Assembly: GCA_964017125.1 (NCBI GenBank)
Contig: CAXHKU010000920.1
Location: 1 to 64,000 of the forward strand
Source: Flabesymbios commensalis
Taxonomy: Eukaryota > Annelida > Polychaeta > Terebellida > Flabelligeridae
Reading direction: 5' to 3'
DNA: 64,000 bases
Shown here one piece after another: positions 42,281 to 54,430 of the stretch (position 1 is its first letter; every line of letters starts with the position of its first letter). A program made the position numbers and the translations under genes. The notes below the pieces were generated by a model that saw nothing but the letters and a program-made list of their open reading frames with translations, was not told where the DNA came from and did no database searches.

Positions 42281-43741
42281 AAGTTTGTGTCAAACCCTGA
42301 TGTGGTGCGCAAAAATATCCTCAACTGCGCGAAAACTCCCCCAGAAACAAAAGAGATTGAAATAATCTATGCTCCCTATTCCCAATTGACCCGGAAGTAT
42401 ATTTTTATCAAAACGAAAGTGGCTAAGACATACCAATCACAATACAGCCCACAATATTCATATGCGTCCATTCTGTGCACGCTGTGGGCCTTATTCGGTT
42501 GGGTGCGCGAAAAACTACCACCACCACCCTACCATAGAGTTATATTAAAGAAGAATCAAGAATTAAAGAAGAATCATCACGTACGATTAGCCACTGCCTT
42601 AAATTAATGTGACTTTAGTCTTTGGCTGTTTGGCGCAGTTGGATGACTTATAAATTTCATTCTATGACATTTTTAGACAGCCACAGGTCTATGATTAAGC
42701 TAGAAAATAGCTTTTGTCAAGTTTGGGCAAGTTTAGCTTTCCAAAATTTCAAGAAAATCGGTTGGTAATTCAATTTTAACTGAGAAATCAGCGAAAACCA
42801 TTCCGGTATTTGCTAACAAATTTGTCTTTAAAAGGCTGAATAAACTAGGCCTAGTCCCTAGGCCTAGACTAGACGTCTGATGTGTTAGCACTGTGCCGAG
42901 TCTGAGCACACCTGTCAATGCAGTCATGCCAGTTCTGCACACTGTCAGTCACTGGCTGAATGGTGAGACATCATCAGATTCTGACAAGTGACATAACAAG
43001 ACGGCGAATCCGAGACATGCGAGATGGGCGGCTCAAAAAAAGATTTGCATATGCCTACCTGTCACCACGAAAAACTATATGACCACTTCTTGTGTGAAGT
43101 AGACCGATGCACAAGATGCTCCTTAATAACTAAATAGTATGCATAGGCTACAATCCAATGTCCAAAAGGTGAAAGATTAGGAAAATCATCACGTTAAATG
43201 TGGAGAACAACTCGCTGTCAAACGCCGGATACGGCCATATTCCACAGACGACTTGCGACTGCGCAGTGGTGTTCGTGTGGCCAGCTGGCCGACGTGACCT
43301 ACCAACCCTGCATGTCCACAAATTATCATTGCTGTAAATCAATGAATAAGACCACTATGCCATAGGTCTACCTGCATAATGTCATAGGCTAGCATCCACA
43401 GTAACTTTGGTATTCCTTGTAATTTGTAATTTGTTCTATTTTTTTAACATTTCTGTTTTTCTTATTCTTCATCTCATTCTATGACAATGCTCTGTCCATT
43501 TTATAATATGAAATGGACAGTGCCCAGGAGACGAGCAATTGGTAAAATTCAAAATGCCGCCAGCCCCTCCAAAAACTAAAAAAAAAATATTTTATTCATT
43601 TTTTTTAAATTTGACATCACATTCCTAGCAGCATGGGGATGTGCAATTGCTTTTTTAAAGATGCTACCATCATCGAAATTCAAAATAGCCGCCAGAGGGC
43701 GTTCTCCAAAAAAATTTGTGTGCGCAAAACCTCTAAAAAAA
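42281..43741. other. No gene seen
   Basis: AT-rich with a small hairpin TGTCCATTT/AAATGGACA at 43494-43519. Unassigned. Confidence 0.35.
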
Positions 43742-43953
43742 CTCGTATTTCTAATTTTTGACATGGTTGTCAATAATTAGAAATCAGGAATTTCGTCTCT
43801 ATATCTAGCCTAACTGGTGAATGCGCAGTACAAAAATTAAAAAACTTTTGCAGTTCTAGTCTATGGACATGTTTACATCATATGGTCATATTAAGAAGCC
43901 AAAATAAAATCACCGATTTTTTGATGATTTTAGACCTGGGCTAGTCCCTTTAA
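43742..43953. mobile_element. Half copy of the TTAAAGGGACTGGCCC palindromic MITE
   Basis: Matches one arm of 32581-32954 from its centre to its end (CATGGTTGTCAATAATTAGA, then CTATGGACATGTTTACATCA), ending TAGTCCCTTTAA. The other arm is absent. Confidence 0.85.
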
Positions 43954-43969
43954 CAAGCTGATAAAAGTC

Positions 43970-44172
43970 CTACGTGCCATTGTTATGCAAATTTTGCAGC
44001 CATTACCGAAAAATGTGTAGACTATTTAGTTATAGCTTGGTCGATATCACAGATAACGGCACAATTAAAAAGAAGACAATAAAACTATTTTTAGAGTGAT
44101 CTAATGTGCTTCAGAAAATTTAGTATGCAAATTAGCGCCGCCATTAACGAAAAAAATATATTTAGTTTAAAC
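43970..44172. repeat. Dispersed repeat, first copy
   Basis: TCACAGATAACGGCACAAT and CAGAAAATTTAGTATGCAAA then TTAGCGCCGCC are shared with 51965-52165. The block TATGCAAATT-GC-GCC-ATTA-CGAAAAA occurs twice within this copy, about 135 bp apart. Abuts the LINE tail on its right. Confidence 0.7.
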
Positions 44173-44406
44173 TTTTTTTTCAAGGATTACAAACAGCACT
44201 TAGTGCCACGAGTTGTTCTCCTTCACAACAATACACATATAATAATAAAGATATAACAATGGTAATAATAATAGTAATAATAATTATAGAAGAGGTAAAA
44301 TGATAGGAAGAACATGAAGATGATATGATGAAACAAATTAAACATGAGATGGTGGTGTCACTGTGGAAAAACAAACATTTGCATAAAATATTTCAAAATA
44401 ATAAAA

Positions 44407-47400
44407 TTAACCAAATCTACCTGATGCTAGTAAAAATTCTTGAATCAATTTAAATATAGTGATGTTTTCAGACAAATTTAAGGCATTTGAGCCATACAGT
44501 AAGATTTGCTCAAGATGTTTTTGAGGTCTGAATAAATCGTCAGGTAAAATTTCATGTAATGACTGAATCAGTGTCTGACGAGGGACAGCATAGGCTGGGC
44601 AATGGAACAATAAGTGTGCAGCATCCTCTCTTCTTGCTCGGCACTTGTCACACGACATGTTATCAACAAAGTTATACTGGAAACGCTGAAAAATTAAGGC
44701 GCTTAGCCCAAGTCTTATACGTGTGTGATTAACCGCTACTTTGCCGATAAAACGAGAGTATAAATGAGGAAAAAAGGGGTAGTTCGTAAATGTTGTTTTT
44801 TGAAATTCAGCTTAAAATGTTCAATACTAGAGATACTGCGTAATGCAGGGTTCATGGCGTTCCACAATCGCATTGTGGAAAATAGAAACGAATTTCTCAC
44901 ACAACTCAAGCGGCAACGTATAATTGGCATAGTACCGTTTCCTGTTCTTCGCAAATTATACCCAGTGTCTCGTTATATCGACAAAACAGCAGTCAGATAA
45001 GGTGGGGTGAGACCTCATGACATTTTAAACAAAGTACATAACTTGTGGTTGTCTCGCCGCTCTTTGAGCGGCAACCACCCCAGCTCAGCTAACAATAGGT
45101 CGGTATGTGTGTGTTTATACGCAACAGTACACACTAGGGCGGCTCTCCGTTGAACCTGTTCAAAGGCGGCTGATTCTCTGACAGTACAGTTATCGTATAT
45201 AATGTCACAGTATTCTAAAATTGGCAAAATCATAGTTTTATATAAAGAAGAAAGGCCTGATCTTGGTAAACTGTGTTTTACAAAATTCAAAATATGAATT
45301 GCCCTGCTTGCTTTATTTATAACAGTAAAAATATGTTTTCTCCAACTGAGATATTGCTAGTTATTGTTAGTCCGAGATGCACATGTTCAAAAGTTCGCTC
45401 AACATTAACTCCATTAAAAACAACGTCTGGATATTCCGGGTAGCTTTGGTGGTGTGAAAATACAATAAACTTAGTTTTGGAAGGACTAAAAGTTACTTTC
45501 CAAACTTTTCCCCAGTCACTTATCTTTCTTAAATCTCTGTTTATTTTAAAAAAATGATAATCGTGAGTCAAAATATATATCTAGTAATGACGTGTCGTCT
45601 GCAAAAAGGTGCGGATCAGTTTCAAGGGTGTCTACGAGGTCATTTATAAATATCAAGAAGAGCAGTGGCCCATGTACGGAACCCTGGGGCACACCAGCAT
45701 GTAAGCATCCCCACTGGGAAGCTTTACCATCGAGCACAACACGCTGTATTTGATTATCCAAGTAGCTGGAGAACCAACCTAATAAAATACCAGTTATACC
45801 AAATCGTTATAATTGAAATATCAGGCCATCGTGCCATACTTTTTCAAATGCCTTTGACACATCAAGAAATACCATACATGCATTTTGCTTCTGATCTAGA
45901 GCTTTATATAGTTTGTGAGTAATTAGAGTTAATTGATTTACGGTAGAGTCATTTGGTTTAAAACCTGAGTTCTTATCAGAGAGTAGGTCATTGAGTTCGC
46001 AGTATTTATAAAGGTGGCTATGTACAGCTTTTTCAAATATTTTTGATATAGAGGACAGTAAAGAAACTGGCCTATAATTTTTAATATTATACCTGTTTCC
46101 TTTTTTAAAAATAGGAATAACGTGGCTTTTTTCCAACATGTAGGAAATACACCATTTGAAAGTGAGAGATTAAATAAACGAGAAAGAGGAACATATATGG
46201 ACAGAGCACATTCCTTTAAAATTCTATTATTGATATTATCATGTCCAGCCGCTTTACATGTGTTTAAACCTTTAAGTATTTTTAAAACATGACTTGAATT
46301 AATACTAAGACTACTAAGTATAGATTCGGTAATAAATGTAAAATCAGGAAGCGAGTTATCACCATCAGAATCTGTTTGACATTGCTCAACAAAATAGTTA
46401 TTAAATAAGGTAGCCTTTTCTGAGCTATCAGAAATAGTATTGCCGAAATGTTCTAAGTCAGGAATTAAGGAGTGTTGTTTACAACCATAAACAAGTTTAA
46501 TAAATTTCCAGTAAGTCTTACTGGATGTGTTTACAGACAGACAGACAGACATAATTTTTATTGACGTAAAAAGTCCTCATGGACTTATTTGTCTGTTAAC
46601 TTGTTGACAACATTATTATAAAAAATATTGCGAAACGATGCTTTGGCTTCTCGCCGTTTGACTATAAACTGTTCAAAGTGATCTGCTCTGCCTGTCCGCG
46701 TGGCCTTCTTATGTAACCTTTTACACTGCCTAAATAGTTTTCTAATGGCTGGCGTCATGCCTGGTTTGTCACGAGGCCTTACCCATATATCTTTCTGTGG
46801 AATACATTGTTGAGGTATTGACACTAACATTTCAGTAATTTTTTCACAAGCAATATTTATATCGTTATTAACAGTAAAAAAATTATCCCAGTCGATTGCC
46901 AGTAACATATTATTAAACATATTCGTAAAGCCATATTTTTCTATTAATATGTAGTCGTTTAGGATATTGTATAGACAAACTACCATATATTATATTGTGA
47001 TCTAGACCAGATATAGAGTCTAAAATGTCAACGTCAGTGAAAAAGCCAGGCGAGTCAGTGATTATGAGATCTAAAATATTTTCGTTTCTGGTTGGATTAT
47101 ATATTAACTGAGACAAATTAAAGTGATCGAGTAAATTAACAAGCTTATAGCCCAGTTCACTGGTACTGTGGTCATTAATCCAAGACTTACAACGATCATT
47201 AAAATCACCTAGGAGTACAACAATAATTTTACTATGACCAACAATTAAATTTAAAACATTTTTCTAGACCAGTTATAAACAATTCTATATCATTAGCAGT
47301 GCCATTTGGAGGTCTGTAACAGACACCGCTTAAAACCTTATAATTTTAAAAGCGAGTTCGCTCCATAACATCTCAATATTAGGTTGTGATAGATCTTGAC

Positions 47401-47640
47401 GATGCTTAGTAATAATCGTATTGCAAACATTTAAAGGGACACCGCCACCTGCCCTGTTTCTGCAAAGTCGACACAAATTATAATTGGGTAAATCAACTTG
47501 GTAATAAGGAATAGATGAATCAAGATGTGATTCACTAACTCCAATAATATCAAATTCATGTAAAATACAGAGCTATTCATATATGTAATCAATTCGACCA
47601 GGCTTAGCGAGACTTCTCGCATTAATGTGACATATAGATA
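44407..47640 (-). pseudogene. LINE endonuclease/reverse transcriptase pseudogene
   Basis: Endonuclease start CHINARSLAKPGRIDYI (about 47600) is followed by a stop, then FDIIGVSESHLDSSIPYY and NRAGGG (about 47470). IWVRPRDKPGMTPAIRK lies near 46780. The RT gives NIKNYRPVSLLSSISKIFEK (about 46070), FLDVSKAFEKVWHDGL (45830), AGVPQGSVHGPLLFLIFIND (45650) and LFADDTS (45600), so the catalytic FADD is kept. The tail has CDKCRARREDAAHLLFHC (44640) and stops at 44407. Breaks include frame changes near 47430-47120, 46990-46920, around 46140, 45800-45760 and 45590, plus an insertion at 46533-46595. Mutations are spread evenly, as expected for an old neutral copy. Confidence 0.88.
46533..46595 (-). mobile_element. 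Tiny LINE/SINE tail inserted in the LINE pseudogene
   Basis: On the minus strand: AAATAAGTCCATGAGGACTT (a small hairpin), TTTACGTCAATAAAAATTAT, then (GTCT)4. It lies between the codons for NKLTD and VNTSSKTYWKFIK, which would otherwise be contiguous. A hairpin plus a short tandem tail is the form of a 3' end of a CR1/L2-type element, here a severely 5'-truncated insertion of about 60 bp. Confidence 0.55.
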
Positions 47641-47661
47641 AACTGGTGTTTCTGGTCTATA

Positions 47662-47673
47662 CGGACCTGGGTT
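47662..47673 (-). other. NPGP tetrapeptide code upstream of the LINE endonuclease
   Basis: The frame before the endonuclease reads QDPTHSNPGPYRPET. NPGP is the invariant end of 2A peptides, but the D-x-E that should precede it is absent here, so this would not be expected to skip. Confidence 0.5.
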
Positions 47674-48073
47674 TGAATGTGTAGGATCCTGACTTCGTTC
47701 AGTTAAGGTGGCAGTTATCCCCGGCTTCTCGGACGCGGGAGGCTGCGGACGATCGCCTCGTTTCCGTACCTTAGTGACGGGTACACACAATTGCAACCCG
47801 TGCGGCTTTGGTATTTTTCCCGCACTTCAGGCGTTACACTCGGCGACTACGGACGTGCCGTAGTTCGCTCTCGCTAAGTCAGATAGGACGTGCCGTGCGC
47901 GGAGGTTGTGCTTTGTTGTTGCCAAATGTCAAACGAATAAACATGACAAGTGGAGAAAGAGTTTTATGATTTGTTTGGAATCTAGAGACTCCGACGGTCA
48001 CTTACAGGTACTTTCGGCGCGAGGGGCTCCCCATCCCACCATAGATGTATGTCTCCACAAAGTAATAACAGTA

Positions 48074-48270
48074 ATTCTGTGAAACTCAATGACCTCAACC
48101 TCCTTTGTTTTCACCGAGTTGGCTAATACAATGAAATATGGGGGGGGGGGGTTGTTATATGACCTTGTTTTCACCGAGTGACGTCTCTGCGTTTCACAGA
48201 ATGAAGTATGGGGGAGGGGGTGTTATATAACCTTACTTTCACCGAGTGACGACACTGCGTTTCACAGAAT
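48074..48270. mobile_element. MITE with ATTCTGTGAAAC ends and duplicated right end
   Basis: ATTCTGTGAAAC (48074) pairs with GTTTCACAGAAT at 48191-48202 and again at 48259-48270. The intervening ~68 bp (GAAGTATGGGGGAGGGGGTG, TTTCACCGAGTGACG) is a tandem duplication of the right half, with a poly-G tract at 48139. Related fragment at 25769. Confidence 0.8.
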
Positions 48271-49759
48271 AGTGATAGTGATACACATAACACAGAGATA
48301 AATAAATAGTTCCGTATTTTATATTTAAAAATAGGTGATTTCATGTCTGTAAAAGTATTCAAAAAATATTGATGGGTTACATTGTACCAAGAGCCTATAG
48401 CTGCCCTCCACTGCTGTACACAGATCATGGTGGATCGTACAACAGTATAACTACAGACGCCGATTCAGTCAAATGAATAATACTTTCAGGTATAGACACA
48501 TTAATCGTAGTGACACACACACATAATGACGAATGACAAGATGATAGTGTAAATGAGCCTTGTAGCCTACCACAGATCATTAAATTAAGAAATATTACAA
48601 ATGATGTTTCATAATAAGAGAACAGAAAACATAATACATTTTTAACCAACCCAGTCATGTTAACAGATACACTTGAATGTGTTTGCATATTGTATGTTCA
48701 GTAGTAGATAAATATGTTATCCGGTAAAAAAATGATAATGCCCGCGAGACACAACATCAAGTGGTTGAAAATTTAGATAACCTGCGAGAAGTCATTCTAG
48801 AAAGGCAGAAGTCAAGATTGCTGAAAAAACTGATGAACACTTATACTAAGTACTATGTATGTACATTGTCATCCAAACCAAGTTGCTTAGAACTGGTTCC
48901 CGTTGAGTTGAGTTTTCTGCAGATTGATGCAAGTGACACAATCATCAAACCATGAGAGTAGCTCATGAAGTCAGAAGTTTGTAAGATGTCCCAATAATAG
49001 GCCTAGATCTAGGACCGCTTTATTGGCAGTCCACAGATCACGTGTGAGTGATTACACAAGGGATGCTTCATGACAAAAGAGTAATACAAAAACCACCTCG
49101 GGCCTATCATTTGGTGGAGTCGGCACTGGGTACTCTGGTTAATGATGTCTCTCTCTGGGTTACTTCTACTCTTGGGAGCATACTCTAGAACGCCTTATCG
49201 TGACCAGAGGTCGTGTGTCTAAAATAAGTTGAGATTGTACTAATTTCTCCAGGACAGGTGAATTCACTTTCTTTCTGCACAGGATACACTAACAGGATGG
49301 TCATTCCTCAACAGGTGCAATTTGAACCAAATAATATATTCTGGTCAAATACTGACAAATTCTGAATCTAATACTGATGCATTAACTTAGTAATTGGTGA
49401 TTTGAGGCATAATTAGATCAAATATGTACTGCAACAGAGTAGTCCAAAAGTAATATTTTTTTGTGCCTTGTCGAAAATTGTGGCATATTTTTAATGGAAA
49501 AGTTCTTTTGAAAGCTTTTTACATGGGCTTATCGCAGATGATCAAATATCTTTACCACTTTTTGCTAGATAACATATCTATCTATTGAGCACACATACAA
49601 AAAAGCATTCAAGTGTACCTCTTGACAGTTGATTGGTTTCTGCGATGATGAAGCATCTTGTGTAATATCTCTTAACTGGTCTGTGAAAGTAACATTAGCT
49701 TCACACGTAAACAGATTAGATCCACATATATTGTTATTTTAAATAGCTTGTAAATTAAC
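48271..49759. other. No gene seen; half hairpin relic
   Basis: GCGAGACACAACATCAAGTG then GTTGAAAATTT (48743-48775) is half of the CACTTGAAG hairpin family. The rest is unassigned. Confidence 0.35.
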
Positions 49760-49945
49760 GTCAACACACTAGTTTCAACTTGAACTCGACGAGGCCGCAA
49801 CTGTGATTACCTAGTCACATTGAGAGAGAATATTTCTCTGAAAGACCCCTGCGAAATCAGCACGGTTCAAACCCGGGATGCGTGCATGAATGACGTGGCA
49901 GTCCGATATTCTATCGATGCGCTGCCTCTCCCTCTCTAAATTTGT
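49760..49945 (-). ncRNA. tRNA-derived SINE
   Basis: On the minus strand: GAGAGGCAGCGCATCGATAG resembles an A-box region, ATCGGACTGCC the anticodon-arm part, and CCCGGGTTTGAACCGTGCTG holds a B-box (GGTTTGAACC). A non-tRNA body follows (GAGAAATATTCTCTCTCAAT, a small inverted repeat, then GTGACTAGGTAATCACAG). No clear target duplication. Boundaries approximate. Confidence 0.55.
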
Positions 49946-51654
49946 ACATCGAAAACCTTGGAAGCATGAACGAATTTTGTATGTCAAGTGTACTTATCCT
50001 CTGACTCAATCAGCTAATGATAATTCTATCTTTACGGTGGCAACTATTCTTGTCTAAAAATCTAGAATGAGAAATGTTCACCTACATGAGCTACACCTTA
50101 TGAGAGCCAACCACATGTCAATGGGAGACAAGACCTGCTTTATCAGATGGCCAGACCTCCCACCATTAGAACAAAATGTGTGGGAAGTGAAATATAGCAT
50201 GTTCATCCCTGTCATATGTCTTAGTTCACCTGCACCAAGGGTTGTTATTGAGCTCAAGAAATATTGATGCAAATAAGACTGCCGTAGTACCAGATATAGT
50301 TAAAATGCTCAGCGTTGCAGACGACTCCTGTACAAATGCAACAGTGGGTTATATAACAATCAAACCAGGTAGTGTGGCTTGTGTCATTGTGAACGACAGT
50401 CGGCCATTTTGAAATTTAAAAATTGTCAATATGTTAATATATAAATCAAAATCACTAAATTTAAACCTAAACCTCATTGTCTTTTCGATGAATCAAGCCA
50501 TTGAATGCTTGTTGTAATCTGCTTAAATGTCAGCTGTGGTAATGCCAACGTCCTCCTCCAATCTAGTCCGCAATAACAGAGTTTGTATGTATACGTGATA
50601 CAGAAATGTAATCATTGCGCGGCCGGGCATTTTTGTTAGGTTACAGATTTATATATTAATAATGGTAATACTCGCTTTGCATCTCATTAGAATATTGCCT
50701 TGACGCGGAGATTTAACTGTCAGTATTTAAATTGATTGTTTCATGAAATTGTTGATCTCAGAGTAGCCCCTGCATCTGGGAGAATATGGGATATCTCTCA
50801 TGAGCTGTGATGAATTAAAATCCCCTATTTTATTTTTTCTTGTGCGTTGTTTAAGAATTTTAAAGAAACAAATCTGAAAATCCAATAATTTTGCTGATGG
50901 GATGGATCACAATCGCAATGATCATGATGATTGATTCTGATCATTTGTTTGACAGCACATGAAACATTGCTGAAACACACAATTTGCTCACAATTTTATA
51001 TTCATTTTGTATTATTTTTTAAATTTCGATCGAACCTTAATCCCTTCTATCTACTTCTCAAAAAGGTGTGTACTTTTTTGCAAAAGACACACTAGTTTTA
51101 TCAATTTTCCTCTGTGACTGTTGCAAAATGTTCATTTGCAAATTAAGGAAATGTACCAAACATCGTTATTGAAGTTGCTTGGTTTCTACGCTATCACTTA
51201 TACGCCTTTTTGGTGGAATATTTAGGGTCCATCAACGAAACATCTACCATTCTGAAACCATCAGCAATGTGCTGTTTATATTATAATACATTCTAAATAA
51301 CGCTTCCAACACATTTTGTATGGGCACTATTGGATTCCTCATACCCAAAAACATGGGCATAGACATCAAAATCGTGACTCTAGCTTTGCTAGATGCCAAG
51401 TTATGGCCAAATATGTGATTTCGATGGCGGCCATTTTGAATGTGCTATAAAACGAGGTTGAGGGGCTGGAAAAATTGAACCCCAATATTTTTGGCTTATT
51501 TGACCCCTAATGAAGCCATAAAAACAATAAAATCAATTTTGGCAACAGAAAAGGCCAAAATGACATACCGCACCAGACTATATACACAGAGCATTGTGCT
51601 GCCTGTTCCGACCAGACACAGACGGCACGCGTGTATCAAAATGCGGACAGCTCT
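49946..51654. other. No gene supported
   Basis: AT-rich DNA. A 66-codon frame at 50067-50267 is open on both strands and unrecognised. Nothing else stands out. Confidence 0.35.
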
Positions 51655-51763
51655 CCCAGCAAACACGAAGACTCGACCCAATGTTGTTTCAATGTTGGTC
51701 CAGCGCCGTTGGCGGTGGGCCAATATTGAAACAGCATTGGGTCAAATGCTCGCGTTTGCTGGG
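51655..51763. mobile_element. Palindromic MITE with both termini, CAGCAAACACGA family
   Basis: CCCAGCAAACACGAAGACTC at the left, GCTCGCGTTTGCTGGG at the right. Core GTCCAGCGCCGTTGGCGGTG flanked by ACCCAATGTTGTTTCAATGT and its mirror. CT flanks both ends, possibly a 2-bp target duplication. Confidence 0.88.
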
Positions 51764-51964
51764 CTCCACACAGGTGTCTGTATACACCCACCCCTCCGCC
51801 ACCATGATATTCTCGCAAGCCGATCAGGGTACTTTTAGCAAGACAGCCGGCCAATCACAAGCTTACTACAATACTTGAAATTGAGAGCGGGGGAAATATG
51901 ACGTCAACCATCTGCACATTTTACCATGCGAAGGAGCAGTGTCTAGGGTGAACAGTGTACAGAC

Positions 51965-52165
51965 TATACAGAAAAAAATAGTTATAGCTCTTCAATATCA
52001 CAGATAACGGCACAATAAGTGTGTCTGTATAGGCTACACCCATATTTTGGGGGTCGAATAAAGCATTAAAATTGTTTTTAAAGTGATCTGATATGTTTCA
52101 GAAAATTTAGTATGCAAATTAGCGCCGCCACTACCGCAAAATGCATATCTATTTATAGCCAGGTC
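51965..52165. repeat. Dispersed repeat, second copy
   Basis: Shares AATATCACAGATAACGGCAC and TTTCAGAAAATTTAGTATGC then AAATTAGCGCCGCCA with 43970-44172. It carries about 45 extra bp (GTGTGTCTGTATAGGCTACA) absent there. Confidence 0.7.
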
Positions 52166-53905
52166 AATAGGCCCTATCAAGATTCATTAATTTTGTCAAA
52201 ACATACATGTGCAGTCGGTGTGTTGCAGAAAATGGCATCAATGGGAAATGGATTTCACTTCATAAGTAGATAAATATGGTCATCGTTGAAAACTGAACAA
52301 ATGAACATTTCTATCCTTTTAACAACGTTATTAAATTCAGGGAGGGTCAAGAGGTGAAATATGGGGGTTCAAGATCCCCAGAATTTGTTGAAAATCTGCT
52401 GACAAGGGGGGGTCAAGACCCCTCTCCGTGTGCACGCCCCTGGATAACTAAGCCTACCGAACGTAACAATTATACTAAACAAAAAGTCATTTGACTTCGG
52501 TACGAACCCCAGTAAAAACGCAAAGTCAATAGAAATAGATAAATAGCACAATAGATTAGTCATATATCTGTTTTTAATATTTCTTGTGAGAATTTATTAT
52601 AATAGCATATAGCAGTGTTATCATTATGACCATGAGTGGCCTTATGCCTGAAAGGCAGCTTGGCCAAATTTAAGTAGGCCCTAATCTAGGCCCCTAATCA
52701 TTGTATAAGAGAGGTCGACTATAAAAAAAGTGTAGGCCTATGGGCCCTAGGTCTACTTTTTAAAATTGGATCATAAATTTTAACATGTAGGTCTACACCT
52801 TCTGATGTTTAGTAGCGTTGCATGGTATCATTATATTATAATATATTTTAACTTAAAAGTCCCAATGATGAATAAACGTAATAAAACCGTCTACAGGTGA
52901 ATGGACAAAAAGGAAAATGAGCTAGATAAAATCAAATTTCCAATTTTAATGTGTAAATCGTCTTTAAAACTTTATATTATATATGTAGGTCCTAAGCGCA
53001 AGAGGAGGTGTGAATGTTATGTAATGGTTGAATCGCCCCGCTGGCGTGATCCATTGTCTACTCATCATTGAAGCGTCACACCTAATTGTACCTGCTAAAG
53101 GCCTAGGATAGCTGACTCACCCTTCCACACCTTCAATTTAAGCGCCAACGATAAGGTTGTCAATAATAAATTACTTGTTTTCTTAATTAACAACAACGAA
53201 ATATATGTGCCATATGTTTTAGAACTCATTCATTGTTTTTAAAACGCTGACAGGGCTCCAAACCGAAAAAAACTACCTGTACCGTTTTTTAAGTGTGGAA
53301 GCCTCTGATCGACAGGGTTCTGCACCCTGTAGAGACTTCAGTTGTATTCATTCTCACTCTACCCCTGAATGCTATGAGGCCTTTTCTCCCTAATTGAGCG
53401 CCCCTCTCCACGCGACTCCCAACTGTCGGCCTCTCCCCTAAATTTCAAACTCTGCCCAAAATTGTGAAAGTGGTACATGTAGAACAAATATAGCTTTTAT
53501 TGCAATAATTATGTTACCCATACATTTCTAATTCAAGTATGTCATAGCATACATATTTTACCATAAATAGAGACACATATAACGTTCTGAATTATTTTCT
53601 TGACTTTATTTGAGCCCATTTAATCTCTAAATTACGTATTATTTTTCAAAATAAAACCACATATTTTGCGTGCGTTTTCGTTCATAAGTAGATAATTAGG
53701 GGGATTATATCGACACAAAATCACAAGAATAAGGGTTTAGCCACTGTTTAAACTGTTTTTGATTTATTAGCTGATGTAATCCCCCGTTTTAGGCTCTAAT
53801 TATTCAATTTGAAATCAGAGGTGGCAATATTGGACTGTATAATCCAGTTGTACACACTCTATAATTGTGTGATAGGCTGTACAAATAACATTTCGCAGAT
53901 GGCAA
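52166..53905. other. No gene seen
   Basis: Contains a GGGTCAAGACCCCTCTCCGT then GTGCACGCCCCTGG block (52408-52443), reminiscent of GC-rich MITE ends at 18120 and 54855, but no partner was found. The rest is unassigned. Confidence 0.35.
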
Positions 53906-53907
53906 GG

Positions 53908-53990
53908 ACACATTGCTGCCTCAATGTTGGGCCAATATCATCGACGCTGTCGCAAAGTTGGAACAGCGTTGGCCAAGTTCTCGCATCGCT
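53908..53990. repeat. Relic of the CAGCAAACACGA palindrome family
   Basis: GCCTCAATGTTGGGCCAATA then ATCGACGCTGTCGCAAAGTT and GAACAGCGTTGGCC; termini lost. Confidence 0.5.
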
Positions 53991-54414
53991 TTGCGTATAC
54001 TGTCACTTGGCTTGATGTTCCCAGGCCAGACGGTGCCGTCTGATTGCCGGCGCGTTGCGATTAGCTTTGATGTCAAAGCTTGGGAGGTGTCGCACGAGAG
54101 GCACGTGTGTCCTCCTGGAGTGGGGTCGCAAATAGGTAGACACAGGCTCATATTTGGCAGGGTGCAGTGGGAAGTACACCCTGCACGCAGGTTGGGGTTC
54201 TGTTACATAGCAGTCTGATATTCTCAGAGACACCTGGTTAATATAATATTATCAATTTATAACTTCTAGCAAATGGAAAATATTATAAGATGAGAAATAA
54301 ATATTACAACAGATACATAAACCGTTTTTAGAACGTTCAGTGAAAACGTAAAATAAGATCATTTTTCTTGATTGCTGACGTCACCAGGAGAAAATACATG
54401 AGTGTCCTGTCAGT

Positions 54415-54430
54415 TATAGTTATTTATTAA
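54415..54430 (+). repeat. 16-bp target duplication of a SINE, left copy
   Basis: TATAGTTATTTATTAA, identical to 54592-54607. Confidence 0.9.

Larger units (their letters stand above)
44173..47900 (-). mobile_element. Broken CR1-type LINE, minus strand
   Basis: Reads right to left: GC-richer leader (47780-47900), endonuclease, reverse transcriptase, C-terminal Cys/His motif, then a 3' UTR with an ATT-rich microsatellite (about 44250-44290) and an A8 tail at 44173-44180. At least 3.6 kb. The coding region is split by several frame changes and stops, so it is inactive. Its sequence is well diverged from the LINE at 27.9 kb: a separate lineage. Confidence 0.88.

Noticed and set aside
48761-48955. 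64-codon frame rich in Leu, Arg and Lys
   Set aside because: It begins next to a hairpin relic and at a non-ATG start; no family match.
50067-50272. Frames of 64-66 codons open on both strands
   Set aside because: Mutually overlapping open frames of this length are expected by chance, and neither is recognised.
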